NCBI RefSeq assembly: GCF_000276665.1
Contig: NW_004955427.1
Coordinates: forward strand, 879,843-943,842
Direction: 5' to 3'
From: Chinchilla lanigera
Lineage: Eukaryota > Chordata > Mammalia > Rodentia > Chinchillidae
DNA: 64,000 nucleotides
In this document: piece by piece, positions 1 to 12,314 of the stretch
Position numbering within the stretch: position 1 is the first letter of the stretch
How the letters are laid out: each line of letters starts with the position of its first letter
The notes under the pieces: generated by a model
Database searches by the model: none
Told to the model about the DNA's origin: nothing
What the model saw: only the letters and a program-made list of their open reading frames with translations
Translations under genes and position numbers: made by a program

Positions 1-960
1 CCTGCCGTCTGACCAGGAAGAAGCCTCAGTCTCTGCAGTACTTACAGACGTTCCAGCTCTTCTGCTCCCTCTGTTAGTGGTGCAGTCAGCTTTCAGGCCA
101 GCCACTGCCGTGCAATGATGCCCTGTTTCACACGCAGCAAAGCCCAGAGCTGTCCTTCACAAATGAATATTCAACATGTAAGAATTACCAGCCAGGTTGA
201 CAATTAGATACGGAAATAAACAGCCATTCCACTCAGAGTTTGAGAAGCTGGAATGAACTCAAAACGGTAGATGTACTATGGGCGAATTGTTCATCTAGTG
301 AAGAGACAGATGGGTCCACACAGCTGCTTGCTGAAATCTGTGCGACCTTCAGGGATCTAACTTTCAGCAGACCAAGAAAATGGGTCTGTAAAACGAACTG
401 TGGGATGAGGGATAGAAAGTCTTGCTTTTCTGTATTCAATGAAGGTATATTTTCGTACTACTATAACATTCTTTCTTAGGTTTATTGAAACTTATTCAAG
501 CATTTCCCTTTCATGAGATATGTCATAGAACATCACGAGATGTGACAGACATATGTGTTGACAGAGAAGAAACCATAATAGATGAATAAATATGGCATTC
601 AAATGCTCCTTGAACACATTTCACCTGACAGAATTTACATTTCTTATGTACATGTGAGTACCCAAATTTAGGAATAATTTCCATAGCACTACCCTTCTTA
701 GACACTTGGTTCCAGATGTGCAGAACAGGCCTTTTCTTTGCCTCACTTCTGTAGCAGCCTACATATGACCAACATGGCTTTGATTTCTTTTCATGCTCTT
801 CTGTCTACACATGCCTGTCAAAAACTAGAAAATGCCTACATGCTTACTAAAACTGTGGTTGCTATTTTCCTTCTGACCATCTACTTTGCTGGAAAAGGCA
901 AATGATAACACATCTACAGGTGTGGATCATGAATTTTTATTGCTTCACACCAGATTATGA
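1..960. other. Unassigned intergenic or intronic DNA
   Basis: No recognisable repeat, coding exon or RNA gene. Short open frames at 233-479 on both strands lie over the same bases and show no family resemblance. I see nothing else here. Confidence 0.5.
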
Positions 961-984
961 GACATACGTGCTCACTTGAAGAAT

Positions 985-1085
985 GAATAATTACTATCTA
1001 TTTTTGCAGATGAAGAAAATGGAACTGATGAATGACATACAGGATCTAAATCCTAGAAGTGAGACCTAAAGCCCTAGGATGAGTT
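985..1085 (-). repeat. MIR SINE fragment
   Basis: The stretch reads like the reverse complement of the MIR core: a 'cagatgaagaaaatggaact' block followed by a degraded block ending in 'aaatcctagaag'. MIR is an old tRNA-derived mammalian SINE. The copy is short and heavily mutated, so the ends are approximate. Confidence 0.45.
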
Positions 1086-1289
1086 TCTCAAAATCTAGCA
1101 AATTTTAAATGACAAACTACCTTCACAGAGACTTGATTTTTCTCTCTAAATGTATTCAAATTTTTTTTCCTAAATATAAAATAACTTTGCTTGAACCCAT
1201 GCTAATTTTCTGAAAAGAAGAGCAAAAAGTAAAAAACCTACTTTGCCCAAGATTAGAGCAGGACCAGGAAGGTAAGCCAATAATTATTA

Positions 1290-1570
1290 TTTATTGGATT
1301 CATGCATTCATCCCACGTATATTTATTAAGCACTGATGCTATGTCAGATAAACTGCTATGCACTGAGAGTACAAAATGAAGAGGAAAGCTAATGCCTTTA
1401 TTGTAAAGGAGCACAAATTCTAAAAATATGAAAGTCATCAATAAATATGTAATTACACGTTATAATGCTATTTAGTAAAAGTGCCAAAAACTTAATAAAG
1501 CAGAAAAAGGAGCTACAAGGCAGGGGATCTTTAAATGTGTTTACAGAGGAAGACTTTCTAGCCTGTATAC
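1290..1570 (-). repeat. L2 LINE 3'-end fragment
   Basis: It begins with the reverse complement of the L2 tail (cattcatcc then tatttattaagcac) and runs through degraded 'ctatgcactgagagtacaaa', 'cacaaattctaa' and 'aaagcagaaaaagg' blocks typical of an antisense L2 3' end. L2 is an ancient CR1-like LINE that is inactive in placental mammals. The 62-codon minus-strand frame inside is a by-product. Confidence 0.6.
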
Positions 1571-1870
1571 GTGTGCTGGGGGGAGTATTTCAGCAATCAA
1601 ATAAAGATTAACAGTATGATTTTTTTTCACTGTAGAAGATAACATAGATTTTAAAATCATTGACATTGTCTATATTACAAATATAAACTTTTGGTCACAT
1701 TGTTTTCACAACAATTATATGAAGAAGAAAAAAGCTCTTAATAGTACGCTCTCCTTTTTTACCAATGGCAAATATGTCAACTTATAAGAAATTTAACTGG
1801 TAAGAAGCAGAAGTTAAATCACGAACAAAATTTCCTGACTGCAAATATAACATGTGGTCAAAGCACAATT

Positions 1871-2012
1871 TTTTTGAGACAGGGCTTCGCTATGTAGTTC
1901 AAGCTGGACTTAAACTCACTTTGTAGCCCAGGCTGGCCTCAAACTTGAAGCAATCCCTCTGCCTCAGCCTCCTGAATGCTAAGATTGTAGGCGTGTGCCA
2001 CCATGCTCAGCT
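1871..2012 (-). mobile_element. B1-type SINE with perfect target-site duplication
   Basis: This is an antisense 7SL-derived element. It has a T-rich tail, then gagacagggcttcgctatgt, two related 'gtag..caggctgg' blocks (the internal 29-bp duplication characteristic of B1), a 'cctcagcctcctgaatgct' block and a 'gtgccaccatgctcagc' end. It is flanked by an exact 11-bp direct repeat, aaagcacaatt, at 1860-1870 and 2013-2023, so the ends are well defined. B1 is mobilised by L1 machinery and marks the host as a rodent. Confidence 0.9.
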
Positions 2013-2023
2013 AAAGCACAATT

Positions 2024-2735
2024 GTTAACTACATATAACCAAAACCACATATTGAGTTTTGTGGTGTGGCTCTTTTACTATGGGCTGTACTCTGAAATAG
2101 ATCTGCTCAGTATAGCCATCCCTTTTTATGGCCTCTGAGTGAAAAATCCATGTCCATACCCTCTCCTCTTTACAGATGATTCCAAAATGGAATGGCCTCC
2201 AACTAAGGAGGGCAGAGCACACAAGGACTTACCTAAGTAAACCAGATTCGGCTTGGTAAGAATTTGAACTTACCAAAGGGCTGATGATCTGAGGATACAG
2301 TAAAGAACACAGAGAGGAGAATAAAGTTCATTGGCAGAGAAGGAATAAAAGAAGGAAGTAGATAAAGAATATAAACTAAGGCTGAAAAATAAAGGCAATT
2401 ATGGTTTGACATAAAAGCAAGGAATTGGCCTGAGATGCTGTTTCAAATTCTCAAAACACACCATTTCTGGAAACTACAGAATTGGTAGCTGGACTGAAAA
2501 GTCAGGGGTTTTTATCTTTATGATACCTCTAAGGATAAAATCCCTGTGTTTGAATGATGATTATTGACAAAGATGCAGGAGTTGAAGAACTTTCATTATG
2601 TTTGTTGATAAGGATGAAAGTTATCAACCATCTATAAGTTCCACTCTGGCTGTATTTTTAACTTTCCTACCCATTGCAAAGGACTGTAACATTTCCAGGC
2701 TGAGTTTAAAGATCATCAAATCCAAGAAGGTCAAA
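2024..2735. other. Unassigned intergenic or intronic DNA
   Basis: AT-rich sequence without a recognisable repeat or gene. The open frame at 2025-2222 (minus) has no family features. Confidence 0.45.
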
Positions 2736-2739
2736 ATAA

Positions 2740-2875
2740 TTCTACTGCATTTACCCCTGTGAGGCTGAGAGGGCAGAGAACACAGAGGGGAAGTGACACA
2801 TCAGGAGACTTCAAGCAGGTCACTGAGTTTACGTCTGGCAAAGAACCCCAGCTTCAGTCCTGTGCCTCTTCCTCA
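2740..2875 (-). repeat. MIR SINE fragment (probable)
   Basis: It contains the MIR antisense pattern: 'gaggctgagagggcagagaa', a run resembling 'aagtgacacatcaggag...caggtcactgagtt' and an end near 'cccagcttcagtcctgtgcc'. Divergence is high and the boundaries are guesses. Confidence 0.35.
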
Positions 2876-3104
2876 GCAAAATCACATGACAGAACACACC
2901 TTCTGCTCTGACAACAGTCCCTAGAGATCCCCTGCCAGTCTCAAAAAGAGCAACAGAGCTTACGCTCTTCCACTTCAGAATAACCACAGGCCATTGGAGC
3001 CACATCAGAGAAAGATCTTGAACAAATGCTAATGAAATAAAGCATAGGGAGCTGGAGGAGAAGACTATCCTGGGGCCTCATCACTTATACAACACAATGT
3101 GCTC

Positions 3105-3270
3105 TCAAAATATCTAAGTTTGCTTCCTGATCCTACCCCTGTTAATTTGGATGAATTGCCCAAGTCGTGTAATTTTCCCAAGCCTGATTTTCATCTGCCA
3201 AATAGAAACAGTACTTGTGATGACTACGATGCTGTGAAGCATATAAATGAACAAAATGCAACATGTTATA
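3105..3270 (+). repeat. MIR SINE fragment
   Basis: Sense MIR core signals appear in order: 'gatgaattgcccaagtcgtg', 'agcctgattttcatctgcca' followed by 'aatagaaacagtacttgtga', then 'gctgtgaagcatataaatga'. These match the order 'not yet in equilibrium tRNA part, core, LINE-like tail' of MIR. The 66-codon frame at 3099-3299 is only this repeat read through. Confidence 0.55.
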
Positions 3271-3299
3271 GGCATGAAGAGCTGTCATATTGTGGATAG

Positions 3300-6200
3300 A
3301 TAGGATGAACAAAAGCTTGGACTCATAATCTATCTTTAAAATATAGAATAAATTGATTAAACTCCACTACCTTGACAGCAGCTAGAGACTTGTGTATACA
3401 CATATTTGTGTCTCTAGAACTCTTTGCAGGTGGGAATAGTTCAGAATTGAGAAGGACTCACTAATTTGCTGTCACTGTTCCCCTCTGGTATGTGCCTCTT
3501 TGCTTAGTTCAGATGAGGGATTGACTGAAACACTGGAGAGAGCATAAAATAGGGTAATATTTATTCACAGACACTTCCCACGTATCCTCTCCCACCATGC
3601 CCACGACAGCAGCCGGTTATCATTTGCTATCTTCACTAAAAGTCGATGTGTGGCTCTGCTACGTATGCTTTGGGCACACGTTTTAGCTCGCAGGCCTTCT
3701 TCTCACTTCATAAAAGACTCAGCTGATAGAACGTTGCTTCCAAAGGAGGCTGAGGCTAGAAATGTCAGAACCACAGCAGGCCAACAGAGCCTTGTCTTTG
3801 CAACCTCAAGAGAGAAGGTAGGGATCCAAGTCAGGCAAGCTGGTGTTTAAGTATCTGAACAAATTCTGGCAGCAGTGCTGGTCTACCTGTTCTCTAACGA
3901 GCCGTTGCACTGATCTTCCATTAATGAGTTAGGAGCAGAAGGAAAGCGCAAAGCTGAACCAGCTGCACGCACTCAGAGGAAAAGAACAGCCAACAGACAC
4001 TGATCTCACCTGTTCCCTTCTTGCCCCAGAGACAAGCAGTTCTTTTCACAGATAGTGGAGTAAGGTCTAGGGAAGGACTGTGAGTCCAGAATGGGCAGCT
4101 AAGCGTTTACAGACTTCTCCACGGATGTTCAGAAAGACGAGCTGCGCTTCTCCATTCAGCTGAAGTGGCTTTTCTTCAGCATTCGCAGCACTTGTCCTGA
4201 ATAAACCATACTGGACTTGTCACCTCTGAAATTCTATAACAGGTATTTTTCAGCCTTGGCTAGCATTCTGAGGAGAAAAGCATAATTCTCACCACTGTAA
4301 AATCCAAGGAAATCAGAATATGAACCCACCGCTGATATATTTTCTTTTGACATACACAATTTTACTGAAACTGCTGGCTTAGAATTTGAAATGCAGAGAT
4401 GTTTTACTGAAAATTCCCAGGGACTTATGGCTTCACGAACGTCGTACCTTGTTGCAATAATGTCATATTGCCCACTGGCTTGAATTCAGTGTTCTTATGT
4501 CTTGACGCCCTTTCAAAAAGTTCAAACAATAATCTTAAATATAAATCCCCTTTTCTTTTACCATTAACTTCATAATTGTGAACTGGTGCCCAATACGAAA
4601 GATGCTTCATTTAGTACTCTAGCGAGCAGTGTATCTATTTCGGGTTTCTGAGATATTTGCCAGGATTCATGTTTGAACAAAAATATCATGGAGTTTCATA
4701 TAGATCTCTGTTTTCTAGGAAGACACATGAGATGGAAATTGGCAAATTGCAGTTGCACTTTAGAGTGTCTGGTGGAATTACTTTGGATCTTTGATGTATG
4801 GGAAAGTGGTCTGAATGGCTGGCCAGACCAGACATTGTGTGCATTTGCACAGAGGAAGCCAAAGTGCTACACTGAGCCATTCCAAATCAGGGAGAGAGGC
4901 TGCTTAATTAGGGATGTTGTTAGTTCTGAAGATTGGGCGATTTAAATGCTTAGTAGGAAAAGCTATTGGTCAGTTGATAGGTCTGCCATGATCTGAAGAC
5001 TTTTTCTCTTAACATAACAATTTGTCTTCAGACTTTTTAAAGCCTCCAGAAGGCTCAGTCCTAGCCAAATATTTAGTGGTTTTGCGAAGTTTTTGGTGTT
5101 CATGTCAACTGCAGTTCTTCAGAAACCCATTTAAAGTGCTGTTTCTTTTCCATATGGCATTCTGAAAATGAATAGGGGATTACAAATTTAAAGTTGTGAC
5201 AAAAAACACTGCTCTTTGTAACTATTTTTGTACTTTCTAAGTTTCTTAAATGAGTTTGATTTATAGTGAGCCAAGCATGACCACCATGTTTATCATAAAG
5301 ATTGTGACTAAAAACGAAGAGAAAAACCCATATATTTTCTTGGCAATTGGAAACACTGTATGTATGGTATGCTGCAGGCTTTTGGTTTTAATTTTGTTTT
5401 TGCTGATTCTATAAGTGGATCTTGAGGAAAGATAAATCATCTAAATCTCATTGCAAACTTTCTAAACATGTTTAGCACAATTTTAAATCTTACATGTTTG
5501 AGTACTGTTTGTAGGATTATTCTGAGCCTACCTTACTATTTAATTATGTACACCAGGGACATCACATCCTAAAATTTCAATACTCTTGAGGCCATAACGT
5601 CACCTGTTCACATGAATATGACTACTAGACAAGCCAAATATAATGTACCCTTCTGAAATCCTGCTAAATCCATGGTTCCCTTCAGGGTGGTTCTCCACCC
5701 ACAGATTACTGCACCTTATATCCTGTGATTCTAACCTCCCACCCACGCTTTAACTCTGGCTGCAACTTCTTTAACCAAAGGATGCATGCCCAAGCCTTAT
5801 GCAGCCATTCATGGAAGGGGAAGGGCCCAGAAGGAGTCCAGCTGGAGAGTTCAGCTAAAAGAACTGATAGCATGACTGAGCCCATCAGAGCTCTCACTTG
5901 GAATCTGACCAAAAGGCTTACTTAGAGTCAGGAGTGGGGAAAAATTTTTTGACACTTTATAAATGAAAGATAGAAGGTGTACCCTGGAGTCTGAAGGCAC
6001 CACATCCACACAGCTGAAGATTCAGGTTGTAAGCAGACAAAGTGGACAGAAAGAAAACAGAATTCTTATTAGTTATTAGAAGATTCAGAAGAGAAAGTAA
6101 GAGGCCGAGTAGAGGTGGAAACAGAAGCACGCACACGGCAGAGTAGCACTGGGCTTGTCAGCACCAGAACCACAGATGTTCAGAGGTGCTTCTGCGTTTT

Positions 6201-6500
6201 GACCAGTTCCCCAGCTCTCCTTCTTCTTGGCTGCAGCACTGCCAAGACTCCCCTGTCCTCCTATCGTCCTATTATTACACAGTCTCAACTAAGTAAGACA
6301 CAGAGGATTTCCAGTTTCTGACAAATGATACTGGGACTTTAAATAAACAGTCAACTTGCAGTGAAGTGCAACATCTACTTTGTAGACAGGTGTTTTGACA
6401 CACTTTATGAAGAATACAAATATCAAAATACGCAACCGTGGCTTTCAGGGGCCCATTGGTTTAAAGAGCCCAGAGAAAGAGATGGAGACAGGACAGGGTT
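3300..6500. other. Mostly unassigned DNA, with one possible conserved noncoding stretch
   Basis: No repeat family, exon or RNA gene is recognised. Two overlapping opposite-strand frames at 4673-4945 lie in a compositionally balanced stretch (about 4690-4960) that looks less decayed than its flanks and could be a conserved noncoding element. Sequence alone does not show it. Frames at 5706-5925 and 6085-6321 are open on both strands over the same bases, as expected by chance. Confidence 0.35.
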
Positions 6501-6504
6501 ATAA

Positions 6505-6640
6505 GCAGGAGCTCTGGAGCAGATTACCTGCTTTCAAGTCCTGGCTCCCGTATCAACTATCACCCTCAGCCAGTTACTTCGGCTGACTCTAAAACCTCCC
6601 TCACGACATTTTTATAAGTATTCCATGCGTTAAGACCTAT
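6505..6640 (+). repeat. MIR SINE fragment (probable)
   Basis: The order 'caggagctctggagcagatt', 'tttcaagtcctggctcc', 'cagccagttacttcggctga', 'tctaaaacctccctc' follows the sense MIR consensus in general layout (tRNA-like B-box region, then the core). It is divergent. Confidence 0.45.
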
Positions 6641-8000
6641 GAAGAAGGTCTCAGGACAGAGTTCAGAACAGCTAAGGTTATCCAGGACTTTCCCAGGATC
6701 TTGAGTCCTTGTGGAAAGGAAGGAACTGGGTGGATTAGAAGCAACTCTGTAGATACGCATTCTTTGTGGGAGGATATCTTTATACCAAACCAACCAGAGT
6801 GGCTGGGGAGTTACACCTAGACTCCAAGCAGCTACCCACAGAACAGACACCCACCCGGCACCACTGAGCCTTGGCACAGAAGACCCCTCCTCTCAGTGGT
6901 CACTCACATGCCCGGGAAGGAATTTGGCTCTTCTGACTCCCCGCCCAGCTCATCTCAGCCAGACATCTGCTACCTACGCTGCCGTTGCATCTGCTTCACC
7001 TTTCTCCACAGGATCTTGTTCTCTCCCCTTTTCTTCCTCCATGTACTTTCCTATAGAAAAGAACCAGGAGCAATTTTCTTTACAACATACGTAACCACAA
7101 AAACATACATTTCCCCCTTGGCTCTGCTGTGTTCGTGAGTCAATCAAGACCATCTGTGCTCGCGTATCCAATGTCCCCCAGTCCACCCACCTCCTAAATC
7201 TAGTCCTTTCTGTGGAATTTAACAGTGTTTCTGTGCTATACAGACCTTACTAATTTTTGGTCAAAATTGCCTTAATATATAGCAATTGCTAAACACAATA
7301 CAGAAATATTTATTTCTCTTGACAGCTATGGATTCCAGAGCCCACAGCTGCCTTGCACATCTTGCAGAACTCTATGTGATATAAACCATAAAAGACACAG
7401 TTCTTAAAATTCACTCCTTCTGGGTGTCTAGCAGTGTATCACATTCAATTGTCCTAAGAGTAAACACTGCAAATTGTCACCTAGCTGACTGTCTAGGGAA
7501 AGAGCTCAAGCCAGCCTTCGAATGCTTAATTTCCCCTTGACCCTATTGTGGCTGACATCTGAGAGGCCATGCTGACTCTTTCCTGGGCACTTGGTTTCCA
7601 GTTGTGGATTTGTACTTATTGTCATTTCAAGACATTAAGGCATAAGTTCTACTGACAGAGGGGAATCCAGCTGGAAAGTAATATCTTTAAAGCATCTTGA
7701 ATATGTAATATGGTCACATAATTAATATAATTATAGTTTTGTAAAAGCAAGGAAAACAAGAAATAATTTTAGTAAACCTACACTTACAAAATGATTTAAA
7801 CATTTATGAATTTTCCAGTGATTGGAAAGATTGTAAAGGTTATTCTTTCAGACTCTTGAAATCCTGAGTAAGTCATTTGCTCCAATGAATCTTTGAAAGT
7901 TTTCAGTTCTTCTGGCTCTTTCAACAAATTTTGGTTGAACTCTTTGTTGTATGCAATACACTTGGATAGACTCTGTAATGAATACAATAAATCTATCTAG
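6641..8000. other. Unassigned DNA
   Basis: No clear repeat or gene. The 103-codon minus frame at 6566-6877 starts inside the MIR fragment and lacks any recognisable domain. Pyrimidine-rich runs lie at about 6900-7060. Confidence 0.4.
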
Positions 8001-8003
8001 GTT

Positions 8004-8496
8004 ACTTTTCTGTTATTACTGAGAAAAAATACCTGACAACCCAGAATTAAAGGGAGAAAAGGTTTATTCAGCTCACAGTTTGTGGAGTTTTCAGTCTGTA
8101 ATCAGCTGGCTCCAAAGCAGCTGATTATAGGGTGGCACATAGCACAGGGGCAACACTTCATGGCAGCACAAGACAGCAAAAGCCTCAAGAGCAAAAAGGG
8201 GGAACAAGCCCCTTTTCCTCTCATATTGTAAGCAGGCCACCCCCCACCCAGGGGGTGTGTAGCACTCACACCATCTCCATGTCCTCCTCTTGCACAGGCT
8301 CAGAATGGATACAAAGTAAGGACTCTGGTCCCCTGCTCAGTCACTCATTTAACCTACTAAACTTCTCAAGTTGACACAATGAACAACACCCCAGAAGGGT
8401 AAGAGCATGTCCTTTTCACCCCAAGATGTAGAACTGCTGAGTCACTTAGCCACGCCTCTAGACTCCTCAAGTTGACACAGTGTATCAACCATAACA
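8004..8496 (-). mobile_element. MaLR/ERVL-type LTR, antisense
   Basis: It reads as the reverse complement of a MaLR-type LTR. The left edge resembles 'ttacttttctgttattactg', followed by 'gagaaaaggtttattcagct' and 'cacagtttgtgg' (the reverse of the AATAAACC polyadenylation region). The right edge is 'caaccataaca', the reverse of the usual TGTTATGG start. Two 'ctcaagttgacaca' copies at 8366 and 8467 suggest an internal duplication near the LTR start. No viral coding region adjoins it, so it is probably a solo LTR. Confidence 0.6.
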
Positions 8497-8979
8497 AGGT
8501 CCAATATAGATCTCAAAAAACTTACAATCTAGTGTAAGAAATAGCACATACATACATGTGGCCAATAGATGAATAACAATTTGAAGATATCTATCCCCTA
8601 ATCTTTGAAATGTGAGAATAGGTTGCTTTACATGGCAAAATAAATTTTTACGGACTTGATTAAGGTTGAGGCCCTTATACTGGGAAGGATTATTTTGGAT
8701 TACCTGAGTATGCCCAGCATAATCACAAGATCCCTCACAACTGGAGAACTTTTCCCCACTATAGGAAAGGAGTGTGTGAATGGTCAGAAAGATGTAGTGT
8801 TGAGGGTTTTGAAGATGAAAAGGGATCATGATCTCAGGGACGCAGGAATGCAATCTGATGAAGAGCTCTCTCTTCTACATGCTATGTGACCAGGCAACCT
8901 TAGACAATAGGGCCAAACAATACACTTATTGACAAATTCCTCAACTGATCCTTGACAGAGATTTAAAAGTCTTTGACAT

Positions 8980-9031
8980 GTATCTGAATCACTTGTGGTG
9001 CTTTTACAAATTTAGACATAAGTGGACATTC
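8980..9031 (+). repeat. Possible MER5-type DNA transposon, split by the L1 insertion
   Basis: The text 'atctgaatcacttgtggtgc' and 'ttttacaaatttagacata' resembles the inner part of MER5 elements (nonautonomous hAT-Charlie). Similar sequence resumes after the L1 from 10178. The match is from memory and weak. Confidence 0.35.
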
Positions 9032-9041
9032 CCTAGACATA

Positions 9042-10177
9042 TTCTTTTTTTGTTCTTTTTTTATTTTAAAGAGAGTAGTGAATGAGAAACAAACAAACAA
9101 AAAATAGAACAGTAGCAGCATACCAGTATCATGAACATAAACAAATCAAAGCAAGAACATTTAATGTGATACGGAGTTTCAAGACAAAATAAAACAAATT
9201 AACAGTGGTTGTTATATTACATATCACTATCCTCAACTACGTTGCTCAGATTACAGATGTAAAAATGGAAGATTGCTCAAACCATTAAATAGAATAAGAA
9301 AACAATTCTTCAATAAAACCTTAGAGATAATACAGAGCTTCACTAGACAAGATGGTAGGAGTTCACCATTGTAATTCCACTGCATATTGTTACCTTCAAA
9401 TCAGTTGTTCAGTCCACCGACACAAGAATGCAAAATCGATCAGAATATAAAAAATTGTAATCATTAACTGTTCATTTCAATATACCATCAGACATCAGCA
9501 ATACAGTCATTGCAGATATTCATATATATATATATCTATATTTTGCCTTCTTTCCTTTTTCTTCTCTCCTTCATACCAGTTGTTCCTTGTTTTGAGAAAT
9601 TTCTTTCCCTTTCCTATTATCTATTGTACATTTTGAGCTTTACCTAGTCTTTCAGGTTCCTACACCAAAGAGACAATATGATCTTTACACATGTGGGTCC
9701 AATTTATTTCACTTATGAGTATGGTCTCTAGTTTCATCCATTTACCTACAAAAGCCTTGAGATTATCTTTTTTAATAGCTGAGTAATACTCCATTGTATA
9801 GAAATACCACATCTTTTTTATCCATTCCTCAGTGGGTGGGCATCTGGGTTGTTTCCAAGATTTAGCTATAACAAATTGTGCTGCTATAAACATGGGTGCA
9901 TGTATATCGCTGTGGTATGATGTCTTTAATTCTTCTGGGAAAATACCCAGAAGGGGAATAGCTGGGTTAAAAGGGACTTCCAATCCTAGTTTTGTGAGGC
10001 ATCTCCAAATTGATTTCCACAGTGGTTGCACCAGTCTACACTCCCAGTAACAGCGGAGTAGGGTTCCTTTCTCCCCACAGCCTCTCCAGCATTTGTTATT
10101 GGTTGACTTCTTGATGATAGCCATTCTTTCTGGGGTGAGATGGAGTCTCAGTGTTGTTTTAATTTGCATTTCTCAAA
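9042..10177 (-). mobile_element. 5'-truncated LINE-1 with target-site duplication
   Basis: The 3' end of an L1 lies on the minus strand. The reversed poly(A) (T-runs at 9045-9064) is followed by about 600 bp of 3' UTR (9065-9659), then the C-terminal part of ORF2 up to the truncation at about 10177. The direct repeat cctagacata flanks it (9032-9041 and 10178-10187; similarity continues a few bases into the T-run). This is a normal target-primed insertion truncated at the 5' end. The 3'-UTR module recurs at 23245, 43750 and twice at 50547. Confidence 0.9.
9660..10169 (-). pseudogene. LINE-1 ORF2 protein, C-terminal fragment
   Basis: A 169-codon open frame carries the C-terminal part of L1 ORF2p, downstream of the endonuclease and reverse transcriptase domains. 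It includes the cysteine-rich stretch (residues about 28-43: C-W-R-G-C-G then C-Y-W-E-C) and the conserved [13 protein letters not shown] block (residues about 125-137). Full ORF2p is about 1,270 residues, so roughly the last 13 percent remains. The frame is intact, which suggests a moderately young copy, but it cannot make a working enzyme. The initiator methionine is simply the first in frame. Confidence 0.9.
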
Positions 10178-10189
10178 CCTAGACATACT

Positions 10190-11560
10190 TTTTCAAGATC
10201 TAAATAAAACTTCTTTGGGCTGGGCTTGTTGTAATTCTTTAATTTGAAACACAAGTTTTTAGGATATCACAGAACAGAGACATAATGGTCTTCTTGTTTA
10301 TTTTTTATTTCCCTATTAAGCAATCTAGCTTCCTAAAGGCTTGTGAGACTATTATAACATAACACTCTTCCTTCCTTAAATTGCAGAACTTGTTTTTCTC
10401 CATTCTTTAATAGAATCATATGACAGTGAGTATTCATAGTTCTAAATAGAGTCATAGTTTGAATGGAAACTCTGTGACCATTTTCTGTTCTCCCTGTAAC
10501 ATCTAGCTAATTTTCAGTAAAAAGGGCACAGAGATGTGGGTAAGTTAATAGCAGTTTATTGAACTCATATGTTTTTTTAAAAAGAAGAAATTGTTACCTG
10601 ATTGTGTGTGGTGTTAAGTCCATCCTAAGGGGGAGGGCCCAGCACAAATTTTTGAAAGAGATCCACAGACCTTTTGGATATACACCGGAACTGATGAGCA
10701 GTGTTCGGTAATCAAAACTCCAATTACTCATTTGACTAAGCCTAGCTCTCTCCTCATTATCTCCTCATTATCCATCATTATCTCCTCATTATCCATCATG
10801 AACTATGAATCTATACCACTTTTACCGTCTGAATGAAATTACTTTTCAGTAATCCTAAGTGCAAAGAAAGGGACTATATTTTACAAAAATTCTTTTGAAA
10901 TTATAGCAGAAAACAATTGAAATAGTATGAAATTATTTTAAAATATTTAATGGTAGACTTTTCTCAAAGGTGAAAAACAACTGTTTAAATTGCCTATTTG
11001 CAAGACCGTGCTAAGGACGAGATCAGTCAGAAGGAAAGTGGCATTTTTTTCCTGAGAACCACTGAGGTAGTCAGGTCATAGTTGGCCATAGCATTTGGGG
11101 AAATGTTGGGAAAGAAAATAGGTGGTTGGAAAACAAGAAAAAAATGTCTCAATGAACCAGAAGTTATCTTTGAAACTCCAGGTTTGCAGTGGGACATTTA
11201 GAGTTTCCAGTAAAGAATGGAACAAAACCATGGATTTTAAAGAAGAGGCATGTCAAAGAGATGGTTACAATAGGCAAAGGCTACTCCGACATAAATAGTC
11301 TTGGATAGTTGAAAAGTTAAATAGTCTACAGTCACTGGAAAAAATGATGTCCTGTCTAAATGTTAAATTCAGCCTAGGTGTCTTGAAGTTAAAGTCTGAT
11401 TACAAACTGTTGAACGCAGGTACACAGAAAGAATAGGCCATCCATTTAAAAGCTACATTTATCCAGTCTAATGTACTGATTCTTTAAGATACTTTGATTA
11501 ATATAAATCTGTCTTTATCTTTACATTGCCTCCTGAAGGAGATTAAGGATTGTTACTATC
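10190..11560. other. Unassigned DNA
   Basis: No gene or clear repeat apart from a short tandem duplication of a 'tctcctcattatccatcatt' unit at 10749-10799. The first 60 bases may be the remainder of the MER5-like element cut by the L1. Confidence 0.4.
10749..10799. repeat. Short tandem duplication, about 21-bp unit
   Basis: The unit tctcctcattatccatcatt occurs twice in direct succession, preceded by a partial copy. It is a simple slippage-type duplication. Confidence 0.75.
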
Positions 11561-11569
11561 CATGATCTG

Positions 11570-12030
11570 TCATTTGATCATACATTTCAGGAGTAGCCCC
11601 TCAGTACCTACACTGTGACAAATAATATAAGCACTACAGGAAAGCAGAACATGATGTCTTCTCACGTGAACTGTAAAATCTAGTTGTGACAAGCGCGCTC
11701 CACACACCCAGACAGGAGTAACGGTTGTCCATGTACTGTCAGGAGCAGCTATGATGCATGAGTGAGAGCACTGTGAGGAGGCTGCTTTGGGAAAGGCCTC
11801 AGAAGGAAGTTGAAGAAGTGGGGAGCATTCATTAAGAGAGTACAGAGTAAACTCAGAAGCGTGCAGAAGAACAGAGGGCCCAACAAATGCACCTATCTGC
11901 TTGACCACTGGGCTTGAAATACACATATTGAGACTTGGGGCGCCAGGGTTATGGGAAAAGGCTACGGGTATGTGGAATGACTGTGAGTTTTGAGGTTGCC
12001 TCTGGGTTTTGCAACTATAGCCTTTCATCT
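11570..12030 (-). repeat. Possible L2/CR1-like LINE fragment
   Basis: The sense-strand text resembles the antisense L2 layout: counts such as 'aagcactacaggaaagcaga', 'aaaatctagttgtgacaagc', 'gctatgatgcatgagtgaga'. Divergence is large. A 152-codon minus frame spans it (11570-12028), one of the longest in the window. It has no domain I recognise and is probably a chance opening within the repeat. Confidence 0.3.
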
Positions 12031-12314
12031 AACGTGAACTGAAATAAGAAAAGAGTTTACATTTATTTATTTGAAAATGACCACTACCTTGTTTCTACTG
12101 CAACATGTCCCTCAGCTTTCCGTGATTCTCAAAGCTGTTCCCTCCTCTGGCCAAGGACCATCATTCCTGTCCTTGCTGCAGAATTCTCACTTGATGACTG
12201 TTGCTTCTTCTTATCTGCAGAAAGAGTCACACTGAGCAGGATGCAGTTTACTTGCCCCGGCCTTTCATTTTCCCCCGTCCTTTCCAGACGTGGCTGTATA
12301 GGCACAGCAAGCTT

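Noticed and set aside
8132..8374. 80-codon plus-strand frame
   Set aside because: It lies inside the antisense MaLR-type LTR at 8004-8496.
11570..12028. 152-codon minus-strand open frame
   Set aside because: No recognisable domain, no splice or promoter context, and it overlaps a probable old LINE fragment.
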